DNA of 64,000 bases from an uncultured Thermoanaerobaculum sp. (GCA_937934115.1 CALHAH010000015.1:62001-126000); one strand, 5' to 3'; counted from the stretch's first letter, positions 50,182 through 61,446 are shown. The notes: generated from the sequence alone by a model not told the origin. Program-made: numbers and translations.

Positions 50182-51306
50182 ATGAGGCAAAACCCAATCC
50201 CCCTTTTCACGCTTGGCCGTCAATGGCCAGAAGTGGAAAATGAGGTTCGCCAAGCCCTGGAGAGGGTTTTTGCCACGCAACAGTTCATTCTTGGCCCCGA
50301 GGTGGCGGCGTTTGAAAGGGAGATTGCCGCGTTCCTGCAAGTTGATTTCGCAGTTGGGGTTTCCTCCGGCACCGATGCGCTGTTGGCCGCCCTCATGGCC
50401 TTGGGGGTGGGTCCGGGGGACGAGGTGATCACCACGCCGTTTACTTTTTTTGCCACCGCAGGAACTGTGGCGCGCTTGGGTGCCAAACCGGTCTTTGTGG
50501 ATATCTCGCCGGTGGACTTTAACCTGGATGCTACCCAATTGCCAAAGGCCATTACCCCTCGCACCAAGGCCATCGTGCCCGTGCACCTCTACGGGCAAGC
50601 AGCCGACATGGACGCTATCCGAGAGGCAGCCGCCGGCATTCCGGTGGTGGAGGATTGCGCGCAAGCCATTGGCACCACCTACAAGGGTCGGCCGGTGGGC
50701 GGACTGGGGACGGTGGGCTGTTTTTCTTTTTTCCCAACTAAGAACTTGGGAGCGTTTGGCGATGGGGGCTTGGTCACCACCAACGACCCAAAACTTGCCG
50801 AGCTTTTGGTGGACCTGCGGGTGCACGGCATGCGCCCGCGTTATGTCCATCACACAGTTGGGGGCAACTTCCGGTTGGATGCCATCCAGGCCGCGGTGCT
50901 GCGGGCCAAGCTGCCGCACCTTGCTCGCTGGAACCAAGCGCGGCGGGAAAATGCCCAACGTTACCTGAAGCTTTTTACCGATGCCGGCCTTACCGAGATC
51001 GTCAAGCTCCCAGAAGAGCTTCCGGATCGTGGGCACACGTACCATCAGTACGTCGTCCGCGTACCGCAACGCGACGAGTTGCGGGCTTTTTTGGCTGACC
51101 GCGGGGTGGGCACCGAGGTGTACTACCCTATTCCGCTGCACCGGCAAAAATGCTTTGCCAACTTGGGGTATGGGCAAGGAGCGTTCCCCGAAGCTGAAAA
51201 AGCGGCAGCGGAGGTACTGGCGCTGCCCATCTTCCCAGAGCTTACAGGGCAAGAGCAGGAACAGGTGGTGGCGACCATGGCCGAGTTTTTTGCGACCCGC
51301 CTCTGA
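50182..51306 (+). CDS. DegT/DnrJ/EryC1-type sugar aminotransferase
   Basis: 374 residues. PLP-dependent aminotransferase acting on nucleotide-linked keto-sugars: GVSSGTDALLAALMALGVGP, DEVITTPFTFFATAGTV, PVVEDCAQAIGTTYKGRPVG and the Schiff-base Lys in FFPTKNLGAFGDGG. The GTYHQYVVRVPQRDELRAFL region is characteristic of the VioA/DegT group. It probably supplies an aminosugar for surface polysaccharide; the polysaccharide genes at 56-59 kb are the nearest consumers, although separated by 5 kb. Confidence 0.9.
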   Translation: MRQNPIPLFTLGRQWPEVENEVRQALERVFATQQFILGPEVAAFEREIAAFLQVDFAVGVSSGTDALLAALMALGVGPGDEVITTPFTFFATAGTVARLGAKPVFVDISPVDFNLDATQLPKAITPRTKAIVPVHLYGQAADMDAIREAAAGIPVVEDCAQAIGTTYKGRPVGGLGTVGCFSFFPTKNLGAFGDGGLVTTNDPKLAELLVDLRVHGMRPRYVHHTVGGNFRLDAIQAAVLRAKLPHLARWNQARRENAQRYLKLFTDAGLTEIVKLPEELPDRGHTYHQYVVRVPQRDELRAFLADRGVGTEVYYPIPLHRQKCFANLGYGQGAFPEAEKAAAEVLALPIFPELTGQEQEQVVATMAEFFATRL

Positions 51307-51311
51307 GGACC

Positions 51312-51393
51312 GTGCTGCTGGTGCGGCCGCGGCGAGAAGCGTGTGGGGGCCGCCGCTCCTGCAGTGGGCAGCCGCGGCCAGCCGCCGCAGCAC
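51312..51393 (+). repeat. Imperfect GC-rich inverted repeat upstream of the M6 peptidase
   Basis: The 22-nt arm at 51312-51333 (GTGCTGCTGGTGCGGCCGCG) is the near reverse complement of 51371-51393. The interior holds GTGGGGGCCGCCGCT, which resembles the left end of the 67-bp element. Confidence 0.5.
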
Positions 51394-51453
51394 GTGACTT
51401 TCTCAAAGCGTGCAACCTTGCGAGAGAAGACGATTTCGGGCAAAGTAAAAGGC

Positions 51454-53871
51454 ATGAAACGCGTGTGGCTCTTTTTGCTTGTTGCCCTTTGTGGGAAAAG
51501 CGTCGGCTGGCCCGTGGTGGTGAACCCTCAGCGGGAAATCGTGGTTCAACCCGACGGGAGTACCGTCGAGCTCATACCGGTGGGGGATGAGTTTAACTTT
51601 TGGTGGGAATTGCCCACCGGCGAGACGGTTGTTCAGGACAGGGAAGGCTTTTTCTGTTTGGCGGTGCTGGATGCGGAGGGGCGCCTCCAGCCTGGTCCGC
51701 GGCTACCCCAGCCCAGTCAAGCCACGGCGCAAGCAGTTCCGCGCAAGCACCTGCGGCCTCGGGCGCGGGGCTGGGGTGCTGGGGAGTTCCTCCCGCCCTT
51801 GCCGTACTCCAGGCCGGTGGGTATGCGCACGTTGGCGGTTTCTGGCCAGCAACCGGTGTTGGTGATCCTGGTTGCCTTTACCGACCGTCAGCCTATAGGC
51901 TCGCAGGCCAGTGACTTCGCAAACCTTTTCTTTACCGGCGAAATTTCCGCCGCTGCGTACTTTTCGCAAGCTACCTTAGGAAAGATGGCCTTGACACCAG
52001 CGCCGGAAACTCACGGGACAGTGCAAGACGGTGTGGTCGGTTGGCTTTCGTTGCCCATGCCCCACCCCAACCGCGGCATTACCGGCAGCAAAGATCCGGC
52101 AATTACCGAACAGCAGAAAAAACAGGCCAGCCATAACATGCGTCTGGCGGTAAAAGCGGCCATTGAAGCCGCAGATCCTTACGTGGACTTTAGCCGTTTT
52201 GATACCGACGGCAACGGCGGTCTTTCCCGAGCGGAGCTTTCTTTGGTCATCATTACCGCCGGTTATGAGTCTTCCTACGGGGGGTACAAGCCAACCTATA
52301 GCCCCGCCAACTGGGGGCACCGCTGGTCTTTAGGCAACTTCAACGACGGGATTGGCGTCGTACCAGCCCCGGTGGTGGATGGGGTGCGGGTGGCGGATTA
52401 CGCCTTTGACGGGGGCTACAGCTCTTTTGGGGAGTGGATGCAGTCCAACGCCACCAACGGGCACCGCAGCACCATTGGGGTCATGGTTCACGAGTTGGGC
52501 CACGATATCCTTGGCTTGCCAGATCTTTACGACACCGATGGCTCTTCAGCAGGGGTAGGAGGTCTTTGCTTGATGGGTGCCGGTTCCTGGGGATGCGAGC
52601 CGCCGTGCTACGGTGGCGAGCTGCCGGTTTTGCTTTCCGCGTGGTCACGCATCGTGACGGAAACTGTCCGTCCCCGAGACGTGATGGGGAACGAGCTGCT
52701 CCCAATTTCCCCGGCAGCATCCTCCGGCGACGTTGTGCGCCTGGGCACAGGGCTGGGGAACGAGTACTTTCTTTTGGAGCAACGGCGGGCTCAGGGCTTC
52801 GATCGTGGGCTGTTGCGCTGGGATCCGGCTTTTGAGTCCTATTCCGGCCTTGCGGTTTGGCACGTAGATGAAAGTCAAACCTCCAACGCCGATGAAAACC
52901 GCCGGTTGGTGGATCTGGAGGAAGCAAGCGGCGCTGAGCCTTTAAACAGTAAGGACAAAAGCTTTTCCTTGGATATGCTCTTCCGCCCTGGTTTTTCTTT
53001 TCGCTTTGCCAATGACACCCTGCCTTCGTCCCGGCGGCAAACCGATGGGGAAAGCACAGGCGTAACGGTGGAAGCTTTGCGTTGGGAGGGGAATGCCCTC
53101 GCCACTCAGGTAGGAGCTCCCAACCCTGTGGGCGTTGGTCATGACGTGTGTGAAAACGCCATCGTAGTGCCGCTAGCTCCTGGCGAAAGCTACCATTGGC
53201 GGGGGTGGTTGGCGCAAGCCACGGGGGGCGATGTGCAAGCTTCGTGCGCACCTTTTTCTAAGACCGCTTTTTGGCGCATCACCCCCGGTCGCACCGGCAA
53301 GCTCAGCATCCGCGCTGAAGGGTTCGATACGGTGGTCCAGTTCTTTGGCGGTAGCTGTGGCAACGTATACCCCTTGGCCTGCAACGACGACGTGGATCAG
53401 ACCGGTGCTTCCCAGCTTTCGGGGGTTTTTTTGCGCCGAGGAGAGTCATACCTGCTGGCGGTTGGGCGGTACGGCAGCGGTCGCCCCGTGGGCGGCGAGC
53501 TGTCCCTGACACTGGACTTTGCTCCCGCGGATCCCCTGGTGGTGGAGATCCTGGAATCTCGCGGTTGCCCTCTTATGGGCATAAAGGTATCCGTAAGGAC
53601 AGCCACGGGAGTGCTTGGCTATAAGCTTGAGCCCGAAAACTTCAACGTTTATGTTGCCGGCGAAAAATCGCCTATTTTGCTTTTTGCCATGGACAACCCG
53701 CAAACCTACTGGTTGTGGGTTCTGGCGCCAGCTGAGGGCCATATGCGGGTGGAGGTGGACACCCAGGACCGCGCCGGACAAGCCGAAGCCACCTTTTCTT
53801 GCCGCCGCCTCCCCCGCCGCGTCTTCAAGGCTTATCCCCGTTTTTCTCCTGGCGTTGCGGGCTCCCAATGA
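51454..53871 (+). CDS. Secreted M6-type metallopeptidase with a calcium loop
   Basis: 805 residues, signal peptide to about residue 18. The catalytic motif is MVHELGHDILGLPDLYD (His346, Glu347, His350; Asp357 as a likely third ligand). An EF-hand-like loop DTDGNGGLSRAEL lies at 250-262. The N-terminal ~115 residues (FWWELPTGETVVQDREGFF) resemble M6 propeptides. The C-terminal third holds a PPC-like beta domain (QPVGVG ... FDTVVQFFGGSCGNVYPL). It may be an immune-inhibitor-A-type degradative enzyme. ATG 51454 follows a purine-rich stretch but no strong ribosome site. Confidence 0.85.
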   Translation: MKRVWLFLLVALCGKSVGWPVVVNPQREIVVQPDGSTVELIPVGDEFNFWWELPTGETVVQDREGFFCLAVLDAEGRLQPGPRLPQPSQATAQAVPRKHLRPRARGWGAGEFLPPLPYSRPVGMRTLAVSGQQPVLVILVAFTDRQPIGSQASDFANLFFTGEISAAAYFSQATLGKMALTPAPETHGTVQDGVVGWLSLPMPHPNRGITGSKDPAITEQQKKQASHNMRLAVKAAIEAADPYVDFSRFDTDGNGGLSRAELSLVIITAGYESSYGGYKPTYSPANWGHRWSLGNFNDGIGVVPAPVVDGVRVADYAFDGGYSSFGEWMQSNATNGHRSTIGVMVHELGHDILGLPDLYDTDGSSAGVGGLCLMGAGSWGCEPPCYGGELPVLLSAWSRIVTETVRPRDVMGNELLPISPAASSGDVVRLGTGLGNEYFLLEQRRAQGFDRGLLRWDPAFESYSGLAVWHVDESQTSNADENRRLVDLEEASGAEPLNSKDKSFSLDMLFRPGFSFRFANDTLPSSRRQTDGESTGVTVEALRWEGNALATQVGAPNPVGVGHDVCENAIVVPLAPGESYHWRGWLAQATGGDVQASCAPFSKTAFWRITPGRTGKLSIRAEGFDTVVQFFGGSCGNVYPLACNDDVDQTGASQLSGVFLRRGESYLLAVGRYGSGRPVGGELSLTLDFAPADPLVVEILESRGCPLMGIKVSVRTATGVLGYKLEPENFNVYVAGEKSPILLFAMDNPQTYWLWVLAPAEGHMRVEVDTQDRAGQAEATFSCRRLPRRVFKAYPRFSPGVAGSQ

Positions 53872-54045
53872 GGAACAAATTGCCGCAAGCGGTGGGCGCT
53901 GCTTTGTTGGGTGGCGGTAAACCCTTTGCCAATTTCGCGGCTAGCCTCGTGGCAAGGGCCCCTTTCGCAACTGCTGTATTGGCTTTCTGCCTGAAGGCTT
54001 TGGCACGCTGTCCGTCGTGAGCTGTTGCGGGGCTCCGTGTTTTAA

Positions 54046-54818
54046 GAGGAACGCCTGGGCCTGGTTCGAGGCCGTTGGCTTGTGGCCAAGCCGTTGCCTC
54101 GCTCGGAAAGCTTTAGGAAGGATCTTTTTGATGTGCTTCCTGAAGAGTTCACGGAGGGCCCCCCTCAAAAGGCCTTTTCGTTGCCTGCGCAAGGTTTGAC
54201 GACGTAGCGCCGCCTTGCTGCAGCCTGGTGATTTCGCACGCGCTTCGAGCTCTATGAACCGCTGCCGCCGGCGGAGGGAAAGCTAGAGCCTGGAGCGAGC
54301 AACCCTCAACCTTGCCTAGGTGTTTTGGGAAAGGGGCGGGTAGCCATGGCAGTTAGGAGCCCGGGAGGGGTTTGCGTGGATGTTCGACAGGAATTAGTTT
54401 TTCGAAGAGTTTCTCGCCGAGTTTATGGGACGCCGTTGAGGCAAGCGTTTGCGGGAGTGGGGCTGGAGCAGGCTGCCGCAACGGGGGAGCCGCTACCTGC
54501 TTTGGGACGAGCAGCAGAAAAACTGGTGCCTTAAGCAAATTCCTAGCATTTGCTTCGCAAAAGGCGGGGTAAACCGCGGTGATTGGCGACACCAAATACA
54601 AAAACCCCCACCAGGGTGAGAGAAGTTATTTCCTGCAGCCTGGGGACGCGTACCAAACGTTTGCCTACAGCAAGCGATACAATTGCCCACGGGTGATTCT
54701 CGTTTACCCACAAGACGAAAAGCCAGTACGGATGTTTTTAGCTCACGAACCCAGCTCTAAGCCATGGCTTTACGTTTATGCGGTGGATCTGCAAAGGGAT
54801 CTTTTTGCAGGCCAGTGA
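54046..54818 (+). pseudogene. Decayed mcrC (5-methylcytosine restriction subunit)
   Basis: Three pieces in different frames line up in McrC order. 54046-54207 reads EERLGLVRGRWLVAKPL and FRKDLFDVLPEEFTEGPPQK, as in the EREE-x-L-x-x-VRGR block. 54380 onward reads MFDRN-stop-FFEEFLAEFMGRR, matching the McrC MFDMNRLFEEF helix. 54579-54818 reads IGDTKYKNPH, YQTFAYSKRYNCPRVILVYP, matching the nuclease D-x-K motif. Stops and frame changes interrupt all joints. Confidence 0.75.
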
Positions 54819-55499
54819 GCGGGAGACCCGTATCAGCTAGCTTGTCACGATCTTGCCGGGGGAGGAGGGTAGTCGAAGCGTATCCGTCGCATCAGACGCC
54901 TTTTCTCAGCGTCGGATTGGCGTGGGGCGTGGCGGGAGTGGCTCAGAAATCACCGCAAGACTGCGCCCCCGCACCGCGAGAAACGGCGCGACGAGCTCGT
55001 CCGCAGGTTTCCGAAAGAAAGAATTCCTAGTCTAACGTTAAAAAAGTGGGCATTGGGGTTTGCACCACAAAACGAGAGCTTTTGTATTGGCTTGAATTTA
55101 AGAGGGAGGACCTTGGCATTGTTGTGGAGGCAGCGTAGTCAAGTTTCGGGTATGGTGGGAGGCGGAACGTCAAATCTGGAAGTGGATCCAAAAAAGGACG
55201 CTGCCAGTGCTGAGAAAACTTTACCGTAGGTCCGTAGCCAAATTGAGAGAGCTTCGAAGTCGGTTGCCATGGGGAAATGGGCACACCGTGACGCACGTGA
55301 TCTGGGTCCCACCGTGCTGCTGAAACCTTTGTTCCTGTATTTTCCGGATACGTGTGCAAGTTTCCCGCAGGGTGTATTGATGCCGCTTAAAAGCTATTCC
55401 AGCAGATAGGGAAGGCCACGACGCTGGCGGCGTGGCAGCGTCGTGGAGGTGATCCCCGAGCCAACCCGGTTTTGCGAAGGTCTTGATGGCGTGCTGTTC

Positions 55500-55806
55500 C
55501 ACGGCGTTTTTGAATAGCTCAACCGGCGGATTGCGGTGCGCAGAGAGCGCGATCACCAAAGTGGGCACAGCTACTTCATGAATATGAAAGGGCTTGAGGA
55601 TTTGCTATGTGATTTGGGAAAACAAGGTAATCCCGCTGCTTTGCGAGTACTTTTATGGAGACGGTGAAAAACTTCACGCGCTTTTTGGCGAGGATTTTGT
55701 TGCAAAGCTGCCCACTGCCCACTTCGGGGATGCGATAGCAAAAAACACCCATCCCTTTCGGTTGCGGCAAGTCGACCACGATAATGCTAGTTTTGCGCAA
55801 GCCCTG
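55500..55806 (+). pseudogene. Decayed mcrB AAA+ subunit (C-terminal part)
   Basis: Frame 3 from about 55518 reads LNRRIAVRRERDHQSGHSYFMNMKGLEDLL; frame 1 from about 55600 continues ENKVIPLLCEYFYGDGEKLHALFGEDFV. Together they match the sensor-2 end of McrB (HSYF... KIIPLLQEYFYGDWEKI). One frameshift lies near 55605. The P-loop part is missing. Confidence 0.75.
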
Positions 55807-55956
55807 CGCACGTTTGCTTGGGATTCATCGCCGGAGCCTGCGGGGTTTGCAGGAGCAAGGGACAAAGGCCGCTGATGGCCCGGGTGAGCGCCACCCACTT
55901 CTGGGCTGGCGTGAAAGGAGTGAAAGGGATCGTTGACGGCAGCGCCGCGCAGCGGC

Positions 55957-57288
55957 ATGATGACGCCGATGTTGGGCAGGCTCGCTCTTCAGCCACGGGT
56001 AGGATTTGTTTTCCCAATGCTTGATGCGTTGCTGCTATTAGGGGCAGCGCTCCTCGCCCACTACCTCCGTTTTAACCCTATCGACCGGGCGGCACACTTT
56101 GCGCGCTTGGCGGAGCACCCGGGGTTGGTGATGACGGGCGTGGTGGGGATTTGGTTGGTGGCGACGGCTGCGGAGCTCTATCAAAGGGCCCACCTCCTGC
56201 CCGGGGAGCGCCTGCTGCGCGTGTCTTTGGCGGCGTGGGCTTGGGGGGTGCTGCTGGCCCTGGCCACCTATTTGGTCCCCCCTTGGAAGTTTGGTCGTGG
56301 CTTGCTTTTGTTCACGACCCTCGCTTGGGCCTTGGGGGCGTACGCGGTGCGGGCGTTGTGGGACCGGTGGCTCCGTGGGCGGGCGAAACCGCGGGCTTTG
56401 CTGGTGGGCAAGGATGAGGATCTGGGCCCGCTTTTGGTTTTAGCTCGCCACCCGGCTTGTCCTTGGCAACTCACACCGGTAACCCCTGAGCAGCTGGAAG
56501 AGGCGTTGGCAGACGGGGAAACGGCGTTGGTGGCGGTGACCAACCCGGGGACCATGGCCAAGCAGCTGGCGATGCTCCACTTTTCTGGGGTTCCCGTGGT
56601 TCCTGCGGCAGAGCTCTGGGCGTTTGTGGAAGGCCGGTTGCCGGTGAGTTTGCTTTCGCCTGAGGCCTTTCTTCACCAGCGGGAGTTTGGTGGCATTCAT
56701 TGGGAAGTGTTTAACCGAACAACGCGGGTCGTGGATTTGGTCGTGGCGTTGGTGTTGCTGGTGCTGACGCTGCCCGTGCTGTTGGCGGCAGCTGTGGCGG
56801 TGTGGTTTGTGGATGGAAGACCGGTTTTTTATCGGCAAGTTCGTTTAGGGCAGTTCGGAAAGCCCTTTGTGCTTTGGAAGCTGCGCACCATGAGGCCGGA
56901 CGCCGAGGCCAACGGTCCAGAGTTTGCCGCGGCAGACGATCCCAGGGTTACCAGGCTGGGGCGCCTCCTGCGACGCTGGCGCTTGGACGAGCTGCCGCAG
57001 CTTTGGAACGTGCTCCTAGGCCATATCTCGCTGGTGGGGCCCCGGCCGGAACGCCCTGAGTTTGTGCTAAAGCTTGCCGCGCAAATCCCGTACTACACGT
57101 TTCGATTGGCGGTGCCACCCGGCCTTACCGGCTGGGCGCAGGTGAACATGCCTTACGCCCGCACAGTGGAGGAACACCAGCGTAAGCTGGAGTACGACCT
57201 TTACTTCATCCGTGAACGTTCTTTTTCGCTTTACCTTTTGATCCTTTTGCGAACCGTGAGTGCGGCCGTTTTCGGAGTGCGGGGGTGA
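55957..57288 (+). CDS. Polyprenyl-phosphate sugar-1-phosphate transferase (exopolysaccharide initiation)
   Basis: 443 residues from ATG 55957; a TTG at 55933 and ATGs at 55960 and 55969 are alternatives, no clear ribosome site. Several N-terminal membrane helices, a middle nucleotide-like domain (PRALLVGKDEDLG) and a C-terminal bacterial sugar transferase domain: RQVRLGQFGKPFVLWKLRTM, DDPRVTRLGRLLRRWRLDEL, HISLVGPRPERPEFV and PGLTGWAQVN. It would load the first sugar phosphate onto undecaprenyl phosphate. Confidence 0.88.
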   Translation: MMTPMLGRLALQPRVGFVFPMLDALLLLGAALLAHYLRFNPIDRAAHFARLAEHPGLVMTGVVGIWLVATAAELYQRAHLLPGERLLRVSLAAWAWGVLLALATYLVPPWKFGRGLLLFTTLAWALGAYAVRALWDRWLRGRAKPRALLVGKDEDLGPLLVLARHPACPWQLTPVTPEQLEEALADGETALVAVTNPGTMAKQLAMLHFSGVPVVPAAELWAFVEGRLPVSLLSPEAFLHQREFGGIHWEVFNRTTRVVDLVVALVLLVLTLPVLLAAAVAVWFVDGRPVFYRQVRLGQFGKPFVLWKLRTMRPDAEANGPEFAAADDPRVTRLGRLLRRWRLDELPQLWNVLLGHISLVGPRPERPEFVLKLAAQIPYYTFRLAVPPGLTGWAQVNMPYARTVEEHQRKLEYDLYFIRERSFSLYLLILLRTVSAAVFGVRG

Positions 57289-58166
57289 TGGCCCACGTCA
57301 GCGTCGTCATCGTGCATTACGGGGATGCGGCAACCACTCGTCGGTGTTTGCGCTCGCTCTTAGAGGATCCATCACCAGTGGAGCGGCGTATCGTGGTGGT
57401 GGACAACAGCCAAAATCTACCCCCGTGGGATGGGGTAGAAGTGGTGGCATCTCCCGATAACCCCGGTTTTGGCGAAGGTGTTAACCGCGGTGCCCGCTTT
57501 CTTGCGAACCACCGTGGGCAGGTGCTCGTGGTTTTAAACCACGACGTGGAGGTGCTACCCGGGTTTTTGCATGCCGCGGTGCGCAACGTGCAGCGTCCTC
57601 GCGTGGGTGCGGTGGGTGGACCTCTTTTTTTCCCCGATGGCAGAACGCTGTGGGCTGGGGGTGGAGCGGTGCTGTGGCCGTTGGGTGTGGTGCGCCAGTA
57701 CCGGTCCCTGGCGCGAGCTTGGCGTTCCCGGGCTGTGGGTTTCTTGCCGGGGGCAGCCTTGGCGTTACGATGGGAAGCCTTTCTTGAGGTGGGAGGGTTT
57801 GACCCTCGTTTTTTCATGTACCACGAAGATTTGGACTTATGTTTGCGGCTTCGGCGCGCCGGTTGGAAACTTTGGTACTCCCCGGCTTTAGCGGCACGGC
57901 ACCATTTAGGCACCGCTACTGGTTCGCACGTACTTTCGCCTTTTTACCTTGAGCACTTGACCAAAACCCGCCTGCGCCCTTTTCGCCCTCTAATTTTTCG
58001 CCTTTGGCTGGCTTGTGTCCACTCGCTGTACGTGGCTTCGCGATCGTTGGGCTTTGTTTTCCGGGGACAAAAGGAGCACGCCAAATCGTTGTGGCGGGGG
58101 CATATGGCGGCGCTGGCGCGCCTGCGCGAAGGGCCGTTACCCGTGGTTCGCCAACGAAAGCAGTAA
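57288..58166 (+). CDS. Family 2 glycosyltransferase (rhamnosyl-type)
   Basis: 292 residues. GT-A fold with VSVVIVHYGDAATTRRCLRS, VLNHDVEVLPGFL (DxD-like region), GGPLFFPDGR and MYHEDLDLCLRLRRAGWKLW. The ATG 57288 overlaps the preceding stop (TGATG); a GTG at 57285 is also in frame. It adds a sugar during repeat-unit assembly. The hydrophobic C-terminus near residues 215-240 (RLWLACVHSLYVASR) may attach it to the membrane. Confidence 0.85.
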   Translation: MAHVSVVIVHYGDAATTRRCLRSLLEDPSPVERRIVVVDNSQNLPPWDGVEVVASPDNPGFGEGVNRGARFLANHRGQVLVVLNHDVEVLPGFLHAAVRNVQRPRVGAVGGPLFFPDGRTLWAGGGAVLWPLGVVRQYRSLARAWRSRAVGFLPGAALALRWEAFLEVGGFDPRFFMYHEDLDLCLRLRRAGWKLWYSPALAARHHLGTATGSHVLSPFYLEHLTKTRLRPFRPLIFRLWLACVHSLYVASRSLGFVFRGQKEHAKSLWRGHMAALARLREGPLPVVRQRKQ

Positions 58167-59303
58167 GTGCTCAAAGGCCTCGGTTACCTGCGGGAGGTGG
58201 TGTCGGCTTTGCACCCAGTGGTACGCGAGGGTTGCTTGCTCTTGGGCGTGCTGGGGGCTATCTAGAAGCGTGGCAACAGCCTCGTACCACTCTGCCGGCT
58301 TTTGGGCTTGCAGGAGGGCACCGGGAGGAAGAGCGTCCAGTCCCTGGGCGGCGTGGGGGGTGGTAACCACCGGCAAAGCCCAAGCCATGGCTTCCAGCAC
58401 CTTAATGGGGGTACCTGAACCGGCAAACAGGGGAGCAATTGCTAGGGTAGCTTGTTGGCGCCAAGGTGTTAAGTCGTCTGGCTCGCAAATGAGCTCCACT
58501 CCCACCTTGGCGAGCCCTTGGAGACGGCGGCTGGGGCGAGCGCCAGCCACGATCCACCGCAGCTTTGGGTAGGCTTTTCGCAACCGTGGCCACACATGGT
58601 GGGCGAACCAGCGGATACCTTGCACGGTGGGGAAGTAGCCCAGATTCCCGGTGGTGAGCAAGGTGGGGGTGGGGGAGGGTGTCCGCAGGGGTTGGCTGGG
58701 AACCGAAATTCCCAAGGGGATAACCTTGAGTTTTGAACACAACTGGGCTTGCGTTCCTACGATGGCTGCGCGGTCCCTCTCGGCCACCGCCACGCCTGTG
58801 CCTGCTCTTTTCAGCACTTGCCGGTCCCAGACGGCAAGGCGAGACGCCTCCCACAGCCAAAGCGGGGCAAGCCAGGGCTCCATTCGAGCCCGCATGCGCA
58901 TGTTGAGCGCCAGCGAATCCACAAAATCCACTACTGTGGGGATGCCTTGTACGTGTGGCAGGAGCCAAGCAATCCGCGAGAGCACAAGGATCACCACATG
59001 GGGTCGAAAAGTTTTCAAGCTTTCATGGAGCGCGCGCGCCAGGCGTCTTTCGCGATGAAAACCCACTTGCAGCGGTTCCCAAGGATGGGTGACCACGCCC
59101 ATCACCGGTTCCCAGGGGCGGGAGTCCACGTACCGTTGCTGGACGGGCAGTGGTGCGGGACGAGGGTGAAAGCCTGGAGGAACCAGCGCAAGGGCCTGTA
59201 CCTGATGCCGGTGGCCCAGGTAGGAAAGGAAGCCCACGAGCCTTGTTTGTTCTCCGCGGCGGGGGGGCCAAAAGGGGCGGGGGGTTACAAACAGCAACCG
59301 CAC
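58137..59303 (-). CDS. Family 4/1 glycosyltransferase (GT-B)
   Basis: 388 residues, GTG 59303. N-terminal LFVTPRPFWPPRRGEQTRLV and C-terminal LAIAPLFAGSGTPIKVLEAMA with VVTTPHAAQGLDAL show the GT4-like donor site. It overlaps the end of the family 2 gene by 30 nt on the opposite strand. The text resembles glycosyltransferases linked with exosortase/PEP-CTERM loci, but no such locus is here. It has a good promoter immediately before the start codon. Confidence 0.85.
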   Translation of the reverse strand: MRLLFVTPRPFWPPRRGEQTRLVGFLSYLGHRHQVQALALVPPGFHPRPAPLPVQQRYVDSRPWEPVMGVVTHPWEPLQVGFHRERRLARALHESLKTFRPHVVILVLSRIAWLLPHVQGIPTVVDFVDSLALNMRMRARMEPWLAPLWLWEASRLAVWDRQVLKRAGTGVAVAERDRAAIVGTQAQLCSKLKVIPLGISVPSQPLRTPSPTPTLLTTGNLGYFPTVQGIRWFAHHVWPRLRKAYPKLRWIVAGARPSRRLQGLAKVGVELICEPDDLTPWRQQATLAIAPLFAGSGTPIKVLEAMAWALPVVTTPHAAQGLDALPPGALLQAQKPAEWYEAVATLLDSPQHAQEQATLAYHWVQSRHHLPQVTEAFEHLLLSLANHG

Positions 59304-59309
59304 CGGTAC

Positions 59310-59338
59310 ATGCTATCGTATATGCAACTTTAGTCCAA
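59310..59338 (-). promoter_or_regulatory. Promoter of the GT-B glycosyltransferase gene
   Basis: On the minus strand TTGGAC (59338-59333) and TAGCAT (59315-59310) are separated by 17 nt; GTG 59303 follows 6 nt later, so the transcript is expected to start at the codon. Confidence 0.5.
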
Positions 59339-59375
59339 CTGACTAAAATGAAGTGAACGTGACAACGTTGGGGGC

Positions 59376-59404
59376 TTGACGAGCTCAAGCGCAAGGCTTA
59401 TGCT
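59376..59404 (+). promoter_or_regulatory. Promoter of groES-groEL
   Basis: TTGACG at 59376-59381 and TATGCT at 59399-59404 with a 17-nt spacer. The CIRCE operator begins 2 nt later. Confidence 0.75.
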
Positions 59405-59405
59405 A

Positions 59406-59432
59406 TTAGCAGTGTCGGGTCCGGAGTGCTAA
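59406..59432 (+). promoter_or_regulatory. CIRCE operator (HrcA binding site)
   Basis: TTAGCAGTG, nine bases (TCGGGTCCG), then GAGTGCTAA. The canonical element is TTAGCACTC-N9-GAGTGCTAA; only two positions of the left arm differ. Located across the likely transcription start of groES. Confidence 0.88.
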
Positions 59433-59480
59433 CCGACTCCGGACACCCAAAAGAGGACAAAAGGAAAGGAGGGTTACGTG

Positions 59481-61423
<1,943 letters not shown>

Positions 61424-61446
61424 TTGCCAGAAAGGCATTCGGATCT

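Larger units (their letters stand above)
53872..55956. other. Non-coding, gene-remnant region
   Basis: About 2.1 kb lacking any intact gene. Composition changes to shorter frames with many stops. Fragments of mcrC (54046-54818) and mcrB (about 55500-55806) are recognisable. I see nothing clear in 53872-54045 and 54819-55440. Confidence 0.7.

Noticed and set aside
50020-51393. 457-codon minus-strand frame opposite the sugar aminotransferase
   Set aside because: It covers a complete DegT-type enzyme and carries no recognisable domain.
51343-51453. N-terminal extension of the M6 peptidase
   Set aside because: The frame is open but the residues are not a signal peptide and fall within the inverted repeat; ATG 51454 starts a good signal sequence.
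55030-55568. Two minus-strand frames (about 110 codons each) in the remnant region
   Set aside because: They lack ribosome sites and recognisable domains, and the plus strand of the same area yields clear McrB text.
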